A stretch of 64,000 bases of DNA from Bacteroidaceae bacterium (GCA_017536695.1 JAFXGX010000036.1:23564-87563), one strand, 5' to 3'; positions 46,222-55,726 are shown, counted from the stretch's first letter. Notes: generated by a model not told the origin, from the sequence alone. Numbers and translations: made by a program.

Positions 46222-49200
46222 ATGAAAGAAAAACTGAAAAAGGTGTTATTGCTCGGTTCTGGTGCTCTGCGCATCGGCCAGGCAGGAGAGTTTGACTATT
46301 CAGGTTCACAGGCACTTAAGGCGCTTCGCGAGGAGGGTATACAGTCAGTGCTTATCAATCCTAATGTCGCTACCATCCAGACTTCGGAGGGTATTGCCGA
46401 CAAGGTGTATTTCCTTCCCGTCGACATACACAACGTTGAGGAGATAATCAAGAAGGAACGTCCCGATGGTATCCTGTTGGCATTCGGTGGTCAGACAGCA
46501 CTCAACTGCGGTACAGAACTTTACCAGAAGGGTATTCTCGAAAAGTATGGTGTAAAGGTTTTGGGTACATCGGTCGAGGCTATCATGTATACCGAGGATC
46601 GTGACCTCTTTGTGAAGAAACTGGATGAGATTCCAATGAAGACACCGGTAAGCCAGGCTGTAGAGAGCATGGAGGATGCGCTTGCTGCAGCTCGCCGCAT
46701 CGGTTTCCCTGTCATGGTTCGTTCGGCTTACGCTCTCGGTGGCCTCGGTAGCGGTATCTGCAAGGATGAGGAGACATTCAAGGAACTTGCCGAGAGTGCA
46801 TTCACATTCTCAAGCCAGATTCTTGTTGAGGAGTCGCTCAAGGGCTGGAAGGAGATTGAATTCGAGGTTATCCGCGATGCCAACGACCACTGTTTCACAG
46901 TGGCAAGCATGGAGAACTTTGACCCTCTGGGTATCCACACTGGCGAATCAATCGTGGTCGCACCTACATGTTCGCTCACTCCCGAGCAGGTAAAGTTCAT
47001 GCAGGAGATTTCCGTAAAGGCTATCCGCCACCTGGGTATCGTGGGCGAGTGTAACATCCAGTATGCATTCAATGCCGAGACAAATGACTATCGCGTCATC
47101 GAGGTAAATGCACGCTTGAGCCGTTCATCGGCTCTTGCTTCAAAGGCAACAGGTTATCCTCTCGCATTCGTTGCAGCCAAGATTGCTCTTGGATATACTC
47201 TTGATGAGATTGGCGAGATGGGCACACCGAACAGTGCATACAAGGCCCCCGAGCTCGACTATCTTATCTGTAAGATTCCACGCTGGGACTTGACAAAGTT
47301 CGCGGGCGTTTCACGTCAGATTGGCTCAAGCATGAAGTCTGTCGGTGAAATCATGTCTATCGGCCGCTCATTCGAGGAGGTTATCCAGAAGGGTCTCCGC
47401 ATGATTGGTCAGGGCATGCACGGCTTCGTGGGCAATGAGCATACTCATTTCGATAACCTTGATGAGGAACTTGCCAACCCTACCGATATGCGTGTCTTCT
47501 CAATTGCATCGGCTCTTGAGGAGGGTTACACAGTAGAGCGCATAAGCGAACTTACGAAGATTGACCCATGGTTCATAGGCAAACTGAAGAATATCGTTGA
47601 CTACAAGCATATCCTTGAAGGTTACAACACTCTTGAGGAGTTGCCCGAGGAGGTTCTGCGCCGCGCAAAGGAGCTCGGTTTCTCCGACTTCCAGATTTCA
47701 CGTTTCGTTCTCAAGGACCAGAAGAACATGGAGACAGGCAACCTTGCAGTACGTGCGCGCCGTAAGGAGCTCGGTATCCTCCCTGCTGTGAAGCGCATCA
47801 ATACAATCGCTTCGGAGCACCCCGAGCTGACAAACTATCTCTACATGACATACGGTGTCAAGGGTTATGACGTGAACTACTACAAGAACGACAAGTCGGT
47901 CGTTGTCCTCGGTTCAGGTGCTTACCGCATCGGTTCATCAGTAGAGTTCGACTGGTGCTCGGTAAATGCTGTACAGACAGCACGTAAACTCGGCTACAAG
48001 TCAATCATGATTAACTACAACCCCGAGACTGTCTCTACCGACTACGACATGTGCGACCGCCTCTACTTCGATGAGCTCTCGCTTGAGCGTGTGCTTGATG
48101 TCATCGATCTTGAGCAGCCCGGTGGTGTGATTGTCTCTGTGGGCGGACAGATACCTAATAACCTTGCGATGAAACTGCATCGTCAGTCTGTACCCATTCT
48201 GGGTACATCGCCTCTCTGTATCGACCGTGCCGAGAACCGTCACAAGTTCTCTGCAATGCTCGACCAACTCGGTATTGACCAGCCCGCTTGGAAGGAGCTC
48301 ACAAGCCTTGATGACATGAAGGAGTTTGTAGACAAGGTTGGCTATCCTGTTCTTGTGCGTCCTTCATACGTGCTTTCAGGTGCAGCCATGAATGTCTGCT
48401 ACAACGAGGAGGAACTTTATGAGTTCCTCAAGATGGCAGCCGATGTATCAAAGGAGTTCCCTGTTGTGGTATCACAGTTCATGATGGATACCAAGGAGAT
48501 TGAGTTCGACGCAGTGGCACAGAACGGCGAGGTGGTAGAGTATGCAATCTCGGAGCACGTCGAGTTCGCCGGTGTTCACTCTGGCGATGCTACACTTGTG
48601 TTCCCAGCACAGAAAATCTACTTCGAGACAGCACGTCGCATAAAGAAAATCAGCCGACGCATTGCCAAGGAACTGAATATCTCAGGTCCATTCAATATCC
48701 AGTTCCTCGCAAAGAACAACGAGGTCAAGGTTATCGAGTGCAACTTGCGTGCATCACGCTCCTTCCCATTCGTTTCAAAGGTGCTCAAGCGTAACTTCAT
48801 CGAGACAGCTACACGCATCATGCTCGGTGCTCCTTACAGCAAGCCCGACAAGTCGGCATTCGATATTGACTGGATTGGTGTCAAGGCATCGCAGTTCTCA
48901 TTCAGCCGTCTGCATCAGGCCGACCCGGTGCTTGGCGTTGACATGTCATCGACAGGCGAGGTAGGCTGCATAGGTGATGACTTCGATGAGGCACTTCTCA
49001 ATGCTATGATAGCAGTGGGCTACAGCATACCGAAGAAGAACGTGATGCTCTCATCTGGCGCAGCAAAGTCTAAGGCTGACCTGCTCGAGCCATCGGCAGT
49101 GCTGCAGAAGAAGGGTTACAACATCTATGCCACATCGGGTACAGCCAAGTTCCTCAACGAGAACGGAATCAAGGCGACACCGGTAATGTGGCCCGATGAG

Positions 49201-49443
49201 GACCCCAATGCCGAGAACAACGTGATGCAGATGATAGCCGACCACCGTTTCGACCTTATCATCAACATCCCGAAGAACCACACCAAGCGCGAGCTCACCA
49301 ATGGCTACCGCATCCGCCGTGCAGCCATTGACCACAACATACCGCTCATAACCAACGCCCGTCTTGCAAGTGCATTCATCAATGCCTTCTGCAGTATCGA
49401 CGTGAACGAGCTGCCGGTAAAGAGCTGGGATGAGTTCAAGTAA
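46222..49443 (+). CDS. carB: Carbamoyl-phosphate synthase large subunit, copy 2
   Basis: The start is placed at the ATG of [17 protein letters not shown] (1073 aa), by comparison with copy 1; an upstream in-frame ATG at 46195 adds nine residues. The tandem ATP-grasp halves and C-terminal MGS-like domain are complete ([20 protein letters not shown] in the middle; IINIPKNH near the end). It makes carbamoyl phosphate for pyrimidines and arginine, with ammonia from CarA. No carA is adjacent, so it must use CarA from 5414-6460, one elsewhere, or free ammonia. A strong terminator follows at 49466-49503. Confidence 0.95.
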   Translation: MKEKLKKVLLLGSGALRIGQAGEFDYSGSQALKALREEGIQSVLINPNVATIQTSEGIADKVYFLPVDIHNVEEIIKKERPDGILLAFGGQTALNCGTELYQKGILEKYGVKVLGTSVEAIMYTEDRDLFVKKLDEIPMKTPVSQAVESMEDALAAARRIGFPVMVRSAYALGGLGSGICKDEETFKELAESAFTFSSQILVEESLKGWKEIEFEVIRDANDHCFTVASMENFDPLGIHTGESIVVAPTCSLTPEQVKFMQEISVKAIRHLGIVGECNIQYAFNAETNDYRVIEVNARLSRSSALASKATGYPLAFVAAKIALGYTLDEIGEMGTPNSAYKAPELDYLICKIPRWDLTKFAGVSRQIGSSMKSVGEIMSIGRSFEEVIQKGLRMIGQGMHGFVGNEHTHFDNLDEELANPTDMRVFSIASALEEGYTVERISELTKIDPWFIGKLKNIVDYKHILEGYNTLEELPEEVLRRAKELGFSDFQISRFVLKDQKNMETGNLAVRARRKELGILPAVKRINTIASEHPELTNYLYMTYGVKGYDVNYYKNDKSVVVLGSGAYRIGSSVEFDWCSVNAVQTARKLGYKSIMINYNPETVSTDYDMCDRLYFDELSLERVLDVIDLEQPGGVIVSVGGQIPNNLAMKLHRQSVPILGTSPLCIDRAENRHKFSAMLDQLGIDQPAWKELTSLDDMKEFVDKVGYPVLVRPSYVLSGAAMNVCYNEEELYEFLKMAADVSKEFPVVVSQFMMDTKEIEFDAVAQNGEVVEYAISEHVEFAGVHSGDATLVFPAQKIYFETARRIKKISRRIAKELNISGPFNIQFLAKNNEVKVIECNLRASRSFPFVSKVLKRNFIETATRIMLGAPYSKPDKSAFDIDWIGVKASQFSFSRLHQADPVLGVDMSSTGEVGCIGDDFDEALLNAMIAVGYSIPKKNVMLSSGAAKSKADLLEPSAVLQKKGYNIYATSGTAKFLNENGIKATPVMWPDEDPNAENNVMQMIADHRFDLIINIPKNHTKRELTNGYRIRRAAIDHNIPLITNARLASAFINAFCSIDVNELPVKSWDEFK

Positions 49444-49465
49444 AACGGATGCTCAATATTACCAT

Positions 49466-49503
49466 CAACGCCGCTCCAGTGTACTGGAGCGGCGTTGTTT
49501 TTT
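49466..49503 (+). terminator. Intrinsic terminator after carB copy 2
   Basis: A perfect 13-base stem (49466-49478 with 49485-49497), 6-base loop, followed by six T. Confidence 0.9.
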
Positions 49504-49555
49504 GCCGTTGTTGCTTTCCGTTTTCCGCATTCAGTTCTATGTTATCCGTGCACCA

Positions 49556-49583
49556 TGTCATGCAGAGCGTAGTCGAAGCATCT
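49556..49583. repeat. Half of a REP-like element
   Basis: The stretch gtcatgcagagcgtagtcg followed by aagcatct resembles one arm of the class of palindrome seen at 46081-46146, but the returning arm is absent. Probably a degraded copy. Confidence 0.45.
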
Positions 49584-49601
49584 GGCTGTCCTCGGGCCGG
49601 A

Positions 49602-50273
49602 CTATCGTATTTTTCCGTATTTAAGCTCTGATTTCAATATCTCATAGACAAAGGAAGAACTCTCAATGTAGAGCCCAGTTTCCTCGTCCGTGAGTTTTGC
49701 AAAAGTCTCGGAATTATAAAAAATGCCAAGAGCCTCAGATAACTCAAACCCTTCTTCTTCCATCAGAAAGCAGACTATATCCTTTGTTATACCTTCTACA
49801 AGGTATTGGGATTTTGATTTGGTATGTTCATTTAATGATTTATCAACCTCGGCACCTCCTCCATTATTAAGACAAACACGAGTTAAATCCTGTACACTGT
49901 CATCGAATGACAACAGATGCTCAGCCTCATAGTGCTCAGCAAGAAAATCCACGCCTTTGAAACGTACCAGATAATTACTCGCTTCACGAGTTGTCATCCG
50001 GTGTGCTGCAGCAAACTCATTTATAGCAGCAACAATGTAGCCGATAATACGTTTATCAATTCTCTGTTCACTTTTAAGGCTTACAGAAGCAGATAGCCCC
50101 AAGGCACCAAGCACTTTTGTTATGGTTTTAATGGTGAGTCCTTTGCCACTTTCAATTTTTGATATTTGCGCCTTACCCACGCCAACCAGCTTACCAAGTT
50201 CCTCTTGGGTCATACCACGACGCAAGCGTTCGTTGCGAATCATTACACCAATGTTATCAATTTTTGCAGTCAT
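49602..50273 (-). CDS. XRE-type helix-turn-helix protein fused to DUF3791-like domains
   Basis: A 223-residue protein starting at the ATG ending at 50273; a TTG at 50294 would add seven residues. Residues 1-70 are an XRE helix-turn-helix (MIRNERLRRGMTQEELGKLV, KAQISKIESGKG). Residues 71-140 resemble DUF3791 (YIVAAINEFAAAHRMTTREA, GVDFLAEHYEAEH). Residues 155-215 form another small helical module (FLMEEEGFELSEALGIFYNS). Such modules often occur as separate small proteins beside DUF3990 ADP-ribosyltransferase-like genes, in loci resembling toxin-antitoxin systems; here they are fused and no such partner is adjacent. A palindrome at the promoter suggests autoregulation. Family names are from recall. 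Confidence 0.75.
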   Translation of the reverse strand: MTAKIDNIGVMIRNERLRRGMTQEELGKLVGVGKAQISKIESGKGLTIKTITKVLGALGLSASVSLKSEQRIDKRIIGYIVAAINEFAAAHRMTTREASNYLVRFKGVDFLAEHYEAEHLLSFDDSVQDLTRVCLNNGGGAEVDKSLNEHTKSKSQYLVEGITKDIVCFLMEEEGFELSEALGIFYNSETFAKLTDEETGLYIESSSFVYEILKSELKYGKIR

Positions 50274-50291
50274 AACATCAATTCTTTTTTG

Positions 50292-50299
50292 CAAAGCTA
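50292..50299 (-). promoter_or_regulatory. Putative -7 element for the HTH-fusion gene
   Basis: Leftward TAGCTTTG, an exact consensus match, 19 bases before the chosen start. Confidence 0.45.
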
Positions 50300-50306
50300 T
50301 AACAAA

Positions 50307-50324
50307 GTTTCCAATTTCGGAAAC
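50307..50324. promoter_or_regulatory. Palindromic operator candidate
   Basis: GTTTCC and GGAAAC arms separated by six bases, located just upstream of the -7 element of the HTH-fusion gene, where bound repressor would block RNA polymerase. Likely autoregulatory site. Confidence 0.5.
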
Positions 50325-50502
50325 AGATGAAAAGGAAATTTGTTTGAAAAAAGATTTGTAGTTGTTTTACGGAATAAATCAATGCTGTGTCTGTAGAGAA
50401 AAAATTACAGAGTCCGTATATCAAACCCTGTAATCTCTATTTATACAAAAATATGGATAGTGCCTTAGAATACGAGTATGGATACCGGCTTCTATAGATT
50501 TG

Positions 50503-53307
50503 TCAATTCCTCTTCTTTGGTTGCTTGCTAAACTTGTATCCAATAGTGAAGAGGATATAGGAAGGAAGAGTTACAGAACGTGTTTCGCGGATACCTTGCT
50601 CGTTCATCACGTATACAATGCTCTTGTGCTGGCGGAGAAGGTCAACTGCCGTCAGCCTCAGGTCAATCCTGTCCTTCCATAAAGACTTTGACAATGTTAC
50701 ATCCCATTGGCATGCCAGTCTGTTCAAATCCTCGTCCGAATATCCCTGACGCTTTACCAACTCAAAATCTGTATCAATGTATATTCCTGCCACTATTGGG
50801 GATGAAATCCATAGGCTGGCGGTATACTCCAATGCATTCTGGTAGTCGACATTAGACATGTTGCCTAAAGGCCGGCGCCATCCAATGCCAGCGGAAAGAG
50901 TATATTCCACGCTTTTGTACATTCCCCATAGGCTTAAGGGGACATTTATGTAAACTTCATCATTGTTGATTGGCGATTGCTTGCCGGTTGCTCCATCAAA
51001 TGTATAGTTTCTCATTCTACGGATTGACGTATTCAATTTCCACCTAAACGAATTATCCTGATTAAGCAAAGGAAGTTTAACTGAATGTCCGCCTCCTAAA
51101 TTCAAATTCACATCCCATGTCCCGTCTACATTCATTGGCATGTATGTATATACCCCTGAATCATAACTATATGAATTGACAATCCTATTGAAGTACATGC
51201 TGTATTTCAGGTCCACATCCATACCGAATGGAAACATCCAATATAGACGTGACTTCCAGGTCATAGGTGACTTCAGATTGGCATTACCCTTGTATATATT
51301 TATTCTGTCTGATGTCAGCGGAAGGTCTATAAGTTGAGTAGCTTCTGGAAGACTGTGCGTTAGTGAGCTGGAAAGCTGTATCTTCCATGAGATATTATTA
51401 AGTAATTGCCCCTCCCATTTACTATATGCAATAGTAAGCGAGGGCTCATATAACAAGAACTTTTGCTTCAGACATGTGTCCACTGTGTAACGTGCATATT
51501 TTGTGCTGCGGTCAATGAAGGAAAGAGGCAGATTCAACTGAAATTCTGTACGTAGTTTCTTCTCCTGATTCCTGTGATCATAATAGTAATCAACACCTGC
51601 CGTATATCTATTCTCTGTCATTTGGCGGTTGTAGCTATTATAGTCATCTGTCAGGGACGAGAATATATTCGTTATCGTTTCTCTGTCCTTGTCGCGATTG
51701 AACCGGTATCCTGCATAAAGCTTCAGTGTCGTATTGTATAATAGACGGGAAGTCTTATATGACAGGTCGGCCTTTACTCCTATGTGACTACTGGGTCTTA
51801 GTATGGTTTCCGTCATTTCGCTTTGTGTAGGCACTGGTTTCCATTTAAGATAGTTCTCTTCTCGCTCCGTGTTTTGCTTGCTTTGATTGTAGTCTACTCC
51901 TGCAATGACGTCAATAATGTCGCTATTGAAAACCTTCTTTGCAAAGGCAATATCCTGCGACACACCATGGGACTTTTTCTTGCTGCTATGCAGACGCTTG
52001 CGTGCCATAATCATTGAAGGATCGTTTACAGCCACACTAATGTTGAAAAGTGAATCCAGTACTTCTATTCCTTGCTCCCTCGTATCTGTACCTGCCTCGT
52101 AGTAGCGTTCTTCATTGTTCTCCCTATTATTGTTAACATGCAATTTAGTTGTACTTTCCATCCAGAAAGGTATCTTCAATGTGTATGTATTCGACACCAT
52201 TGCACCGAGGTTACGGCAGACGTTCCGGTTCTGACTTGTACTGAATGTGCTTGCCTTGTTATGGTAAATCTCGGCAAATTCCTCAGTTCCCTGTTCTGGC
52301 TTTTTCCTATCTAGCTGAAGTGTCAGCACATTCTTACTGCGCTTGTTCTCCGTCAGCAATTCTGTTGCCAGCAGTTGTCTGTCGGTCCTTCCTTCTCTTG
52401 AATTGTTATAATTATAGTTTCCATTAAATGAATAGCTGCTCATGTTCAGATTGTTTGCACCACCCACAACAGCAAAGCGTGATACATCAGTAAACTGAAG
52501 ACCAAACAAACGTGCAAGATAACTCTTTTCCGTACCACCACCGGCTTCCACGTTGGCCATATAGCCCTTACTATATTCCTTTTTCAGAATAACATCCATT
52601 ACATGGTCCTTCCTGGCTCTTTCGTCACCTAAAGCCACCGCTTTTTCCGTAGTCTGCTCATATATCTTTATATTCTGAACTGTGTAGTATGGCAGGTTTT
52701 CCAGCATTATATGGTGGTTACCTTTAAAGAAATCCTTGCCATTGAGCAAAAGGTTTTCCACCTTCCTGCCATTGACAAATATCTCACCCTGTCTGTTCAG
52801 TTCTACTCCAGGCATCTGTCGTATAAGGTCGTCAAGCATACTGCCGTTGGCCAGATTGAAAGCATCAGCATTATAAACCAGAGTGTCACCTTTATAGTAC
52901 ATTTTTACCTTGGTAGCGGTTACCGTCACTTCATCCAAAGTCCGGTCTGTCAAAGTGTTACTTTTCTTAATGAACAAATCTGCAACTCTGTGGAATTGAG
53001 TCTTGCCCACATATCTAAGAGAGTGACTGCTGTAATGCGTCCTGTAACCAGGGCAAGTAATCTTTATAATGCACGATTTGAGTTCCCATTCTCTCCTGAC
53101 CTTAATTGAGAATGACCCACTTGAACTGGATTTACAACTATCCAGCGTCACACTATCCTTTGTCAAGAGATACACATTTACATTCCCTATTTTAGCATTT
53201 GTAAAACCATCTCTTACTTGGGATATAAAATAATAATAATCCTTTTGTGCATGAGCTGATAGAAGAAAAAGTACAAGCGAAGTTACTGTAAACCAAAATC
53301 TTTTCAT
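50503..53307 (-). CDS. TonB-receptor-like outer-membrane beta-barrel protein
   Basis: A 934-residue exported protein, started at the ATG of MKRFWFTVTSLVLFLLSAHA because that gives a clean signal peptide (about 1-20). An N-terminal carboxypeptidase-regulatory-like beta-sandwich (about 22-110) is followed by a plug-like region (LDEVTVTATKVKMYYKGD, DLIRQMPGVELNRQGEIFVN, KIYEQ), then a long beta-barrel ending in YILFTIGYKFSKQPKKRN. This is the Bacteroidota outer-membrane beta-barrel family related to TonB-dependent receptors; no SusD-like partner is adjacent, so the ligand is unknown. The likely regulator is encoded upstream at 53593-55365. Confidence 0.88.
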   Translation of the reverse strand: MKRFWFTVTSLVLFLLSAHAQKDYYYFISQVRDGFTNAKIGNVNVYLLTKDSVTLDSCKSSSSGSFSIKVRREWELKSCIIKITCPGYRTHYSSHSLRYVGKTQFHRVADLFIKKSNTLTDRTLDEVTVTATKVKMYYKGDTLVYNADAFNLANGSMLDDLIRQMPGVELNRQGEIFVNGRKVENLLLNGKDFFKGNHHIMLENLPYYTVQNIKIYEQTTEKAVALGDERARKDHVMDVILKKEYSKGYMANVEAGGGTEKSYLARLFGLQFTDVSRFAVVGGANNLNMSSYSFNGNYNYNNSREGRTDRQLLATELLTENKRSKNVLTLQLDRKKPEQGTEEFAEIYHNKASTFSTSQNRNVCRNLGAMVSNTYTLKIPFWMESTTKLHVNNNRENNEERYYEAGTDTREQGIEVLDSLFNISVAVNDPSMIMARKRLHSSKKKSHGVSQDIAFAKKVFNSDIIDVIAGVDYNQSKQNTEREENYLKWKPVPTQSEMTETILRPSSHIGVKADLSYKTSRLLYNTTLKLYAGYRFNRDKDRETITNIFSSLTDDYNSYNRQMTENRYTAGVDYYYDHRNQEKKLRTEFQLNLPLSFIDRSTKYARYTVDTCLKQKFLLYEPSLTIAYSKWEGQLLNNISWKIQLSSSLTHSLPEATQLIDLPLTSDRINIYKGNANLKSPMTWKSRLYWMFPFGMDVDLKYSMYFNRIVNSYSYDSGVYTYMPMNVDGTWDVNLNLGGGHSVKLPLLNQDNSFRWKLNTSIRRMRNYTFDGATGKQSPINNDEVYINVPLSLWGMYKSVEYTLSAGIGWRRPLGNMSNVDYQNALEYTASLWISSPIVAGIYIDTDFELVKRQGYSDEDLNRLACQWDVTLSKSLWKDRIDLRLTAVDLLRQHKSIVYVMNEQGIRETRSVTLPSYILFTIGYKFSKQPKKRN

Positions 53308-53373
53308 GGTGTATGTGTTGATAGTAATTTTAGTACACAAAGATGGGTATGTATTTATAAGTAAATTCTTTAG

Positions 53374-53381
53374 CAAAAGTA
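53374..53381 (-). promoter_or_regulatory. Putative -7 element for the outer-membrane barrel gene
   Basis: Leftward TACTTTTG, an exact consensus match, about 67 bases before the start at 53307. Confidence 0.45.
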
Positions 53382-53413
53382 TGACATACTATTGACTCAA
53401 ATCGCTTTTATGC

Positions 53414-53498
53414 AATACATATTTTACATATACATAAAAATGGAGAGGGTTATGTTGTTGATACATAGCCATTTGTAATATATAATACATATTTTACA
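53414..53498. repeat. Direct repeat upstream of the barrel gene promoter
   Basis: aatacatattttaca occurs at 53414-53428 and again at 53484-53498, exactly 70 bases apart, both upstream of the -7 element. Possible binding sites for the adjacent TPR/HTH regulator. Confidence 0.5.
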
Positions 53499-53592
53499 CA
53501 AAATGGCAATTTATGGGAATATAACATAAAAAAAAACCAAACCATTGTTAAAACAACGACTTGGGTAGTTATCACCGATAGGTGGTAATGCC

Positions 53593-55365
53593 TTATTTTA
53601 AAGACATCAAATGAGAAACAAGTGTTTTAGCACCTTTTTTACCAAACAATTTTTTGTTAATGCTTGATTTGAGATTGGTAATCTGTTGATAGCTATTGTT
53701 TGTCAGTACTGCAATTTCAGAAGGAATGAATTTAAAGCGAATCAATATACATATAATAATTTCACGATTTGATACCCCCTTTGTGTGGTCAGTTATAGTT
53801 TGGTGAAATTTTGGAAAAGCATTTTGGGCAATAGCAACTAAGCCATCTAATTCTTCCTTTGTTGCTACCTTACCTTGTGCAGATAATGAGTGCAGATGAT
53901 GCACTAGGTCACATTGTAATATAGTACGTTCGTTGTTCCATTGCTCTAAATTCAAGGTATTGCCCTGATACTTACTTAATGATGTTTGAAGAGCTTTTAT
54001 TTCGGAGTCTTTTTCCTTTAAAAATCTATCGTAGTCCGTTTTAACTAATAGCAACTCATCAGCAGATTTCTCTATCTCATGTAACAACGATTGATACTCT
54101 CTGTTAGTATCTATTTGTTTTTGTCGTTCTTTTTTTAGACGCTGATGGTAAATTGACCACACAAAGATGCTAATGGCTATGCCGAAAAACACCAACAAAA
54201 TCATTGTTATACGAAGATGTGATGCCTTTTGCTCTGCTTTTTGGGCTTGCTCTTGAATCCTTGTGTAGTTGTAAAGTGATTGGTACCTCAGAAGATGTTC
54301 GGATGATTTTGCCCGAGTGCTGGAATCATTCCATTGACAATATAGATTAGCATATTTAATTACTGAATCAGGTTGGTGTTTGAGTGAATAGGCTCCGAGC
54401 AGTCCTTGATAAGAACCTTCTCTAAGCTCATGGCTGTCAACTGTATATAATGGATGATTATTGATTAACTTTAGTAACCTTTTGAACATTTGAATTGCAG
54501 AATCAGGTTGCTCCACAAGATTGTAATATAGCCCTTTTATATAAAAATGCGTAATATCAACGATGTCATCATCTGGTGTGGATGGTCTGATACCCATTTT
54601 TGACTCATATTCGCGTAATAGGGAGTCTGCGTATATCGCATTATTTGTTTGTATATTATATTTTATCCTCATTGGATAAACGGCCTTTGTTTGCTCTGGT
54701 AATCCATGTTTGTCGCAAAATTGAACAATGCTATCTAGAATCATTAATGCTTCCGACTGTTGTAGGGCATCGTATAAAGTACTTGCACGTAACCTCATAA
54801 GACGAAGAGCTGATATCGTATCTCCAATCTGCCATGCCAGTCGTTCAGCGTGCGAATCTGCGATTCTTTCGTTCTCAAACGCAGCAACGCGCTGATACAA
54901 TCCTCCCATCTGGCTGTAGACACGCATTAATGTGTTCAGATCGCAACCCTCATCGTTTTCATCAACAGCATCTACTGCCAGGTTCAGATATTTCAGCGCC
55001 GAAAGCGCATCCTCCAAATCACGATAGGCACACCCAGCCATGTAGTTTGCCATCATCTGCTCATTGGTATTGCCATGGCGATTATAATAGTCCACCAAAC
55101 TGAGAACTATGCTATCTGTCGTGAAATCAACAAATGCCTTGTTCTGTGCCTGTGCATAGACAAGTTCATAGCGCATCTGTTGCGAACGTGGCCAGTCTGT
55201 CTTGTTCCCCCTGATGCCATCAAGCACCACAAGGGCAGAGTCGGGCTCAGTGTTTAATAACTGTTCTGCCTTAGTAATAATGGATTCTGCATGCTGGTCA
55301 GTGCATGAGAATAATATGAATGCCAATATTGTCAGGAACAAGTATTGTATACGAAGAATTGCCAT
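53593..55365 (-). CDS. Membrane-spanning TPR regulator with C-terminal helix-turn-helix
   Basis: A 590-residue protein, started at the ATG of MAILRIQYLFLTILAFILFSC. A lipobox-like LFSC suggests a lipidated or signal-anchored N-terminus. Residues about 25-375 form TPR-like helical repeats (SALVVLDGIRG, ALSALKYLNLAVDAVDEN, SAIQMFKRLLKLI). One membrane span lies about 385-407, then a coiled coil (about 410-485). The C-terminal LuxR-like helix-turn-helix (about 535-580) has SNREIIICILIRFKFIPSEI and NSYQQITNLKSSINKKLFG. This is a one-component membrane regulator type common in Bacteroidales. It precedes the barrel gene on the same strand and probably controls it. Confidence 0.82.
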   Translation of the reverse strand: MAILRIQYLFLTILAFILFSCTDQHAESIITKAEQLLNTEPDSALVVLDGIRGNKTDWPRSQQMRYELVYAQAQNKAFVDFTTDSIVLSLVDYYNRHGNTNEQMMANYMAGCAYRDLEDALSALKYLNLAVDAVDENDEGCDLNTLMRVYSQMGGLYQRVAAFENERIADSHAERLAWQIGDTISALRLMRLRASTLYDALQQSEALMILDSIVQFCDKHGLPEQTKAVYPMRIKYNIQTNNAIYADSLLREYESKMGIRPSTPDDDIVDITHFYIKGLYYNLVEQPDSAIQMFKRLLKLINNHPLYTVDSHELREGSYQGLLGAYSLKHQPDSVIKYANLYCQWNDSSTRAKSSEHLLRYQSLYNYTRIQEQAQKAEQKASHLRITMILLVFFGIAISIFVWSIYHQRLKKERQKQIDTNREYQSLLHEIEKSADELLLVKTDYDRFLKEKDSEIKALQTSLSKYQGNTLNLEQWNNERTILQCDLVHHLHSLSAQGKVATKEELDGLVAIAQNAFPKFHQTITDHTKGVSNREIIICILIRFKFIPSEIAVLTNNSYQQITNLKSSINKKLFGKKGAKTLVSHLMSLK

Positions 55366-55413
55366 AATTCTGATGATAATATATATAATAATATATGTTT
55401 GCACCACGCATCT

Positions 55414-55421
55414 CAAAACTA
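55414..55421 (-). promoter_or_regulatory. Putative -7 element for the TPR regulator
   Basis: Leftward TAGTTTTG, an exact consensus match, about 49 bases before the chosen start. Confidence 0.4.
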
Positions 55422-55698
55422 ATTAAAAAAAAGGAAAAAGCAGGAGTGAGCAGATGAATTTTTATAAAAGCATGTAGGAAAATGGAAAATAACGTTTTTC
55501 TACTCCTCACCCCTGCGGGAAGCTCCTCTTCGCATAAGGAGCTCTAAATTATGTTATTTAAGTGCCAATATTCCAAGACCGACTCTTGTCTCAAGTCTTA
55601 GTCCTTCTATGTTTACAATAGAGGAGGTATCCGAAGGACGGAGGAGTTCTACCGCTCCTACATCACTAAACGTTACACGTTACACAATACACAAAATT

Positions 55699-55721
55699 AG
55701 GGCACCCTTGCGAGGTGCCCT
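55699..55721 (-). terminator. Intrinsic terminator of the symporter-acyltransferase-Omp85 operon
   Basis: An 8-base perfect stem (55699-55706 with 55714-55721), 7-base loop, followed leftward by AATTTTGTG. It begins 6 bases after the outer-membrane protein gene. Confidence 0.75.
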
Positions 55722-55726
55722 GATTT

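Larger units (their letters stand above)
55366..55726. other. Intergenic region of 361 bases
   Basis: It holds a -7-like element for the TPR regulator (55414-55421), a 7-base hairpin at 55521-55543 without a T tract, a short cgttacac direct repeat near 55671-55684, and the terminator at 55699-55721. No gene was seen. Confidence 0.5.
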
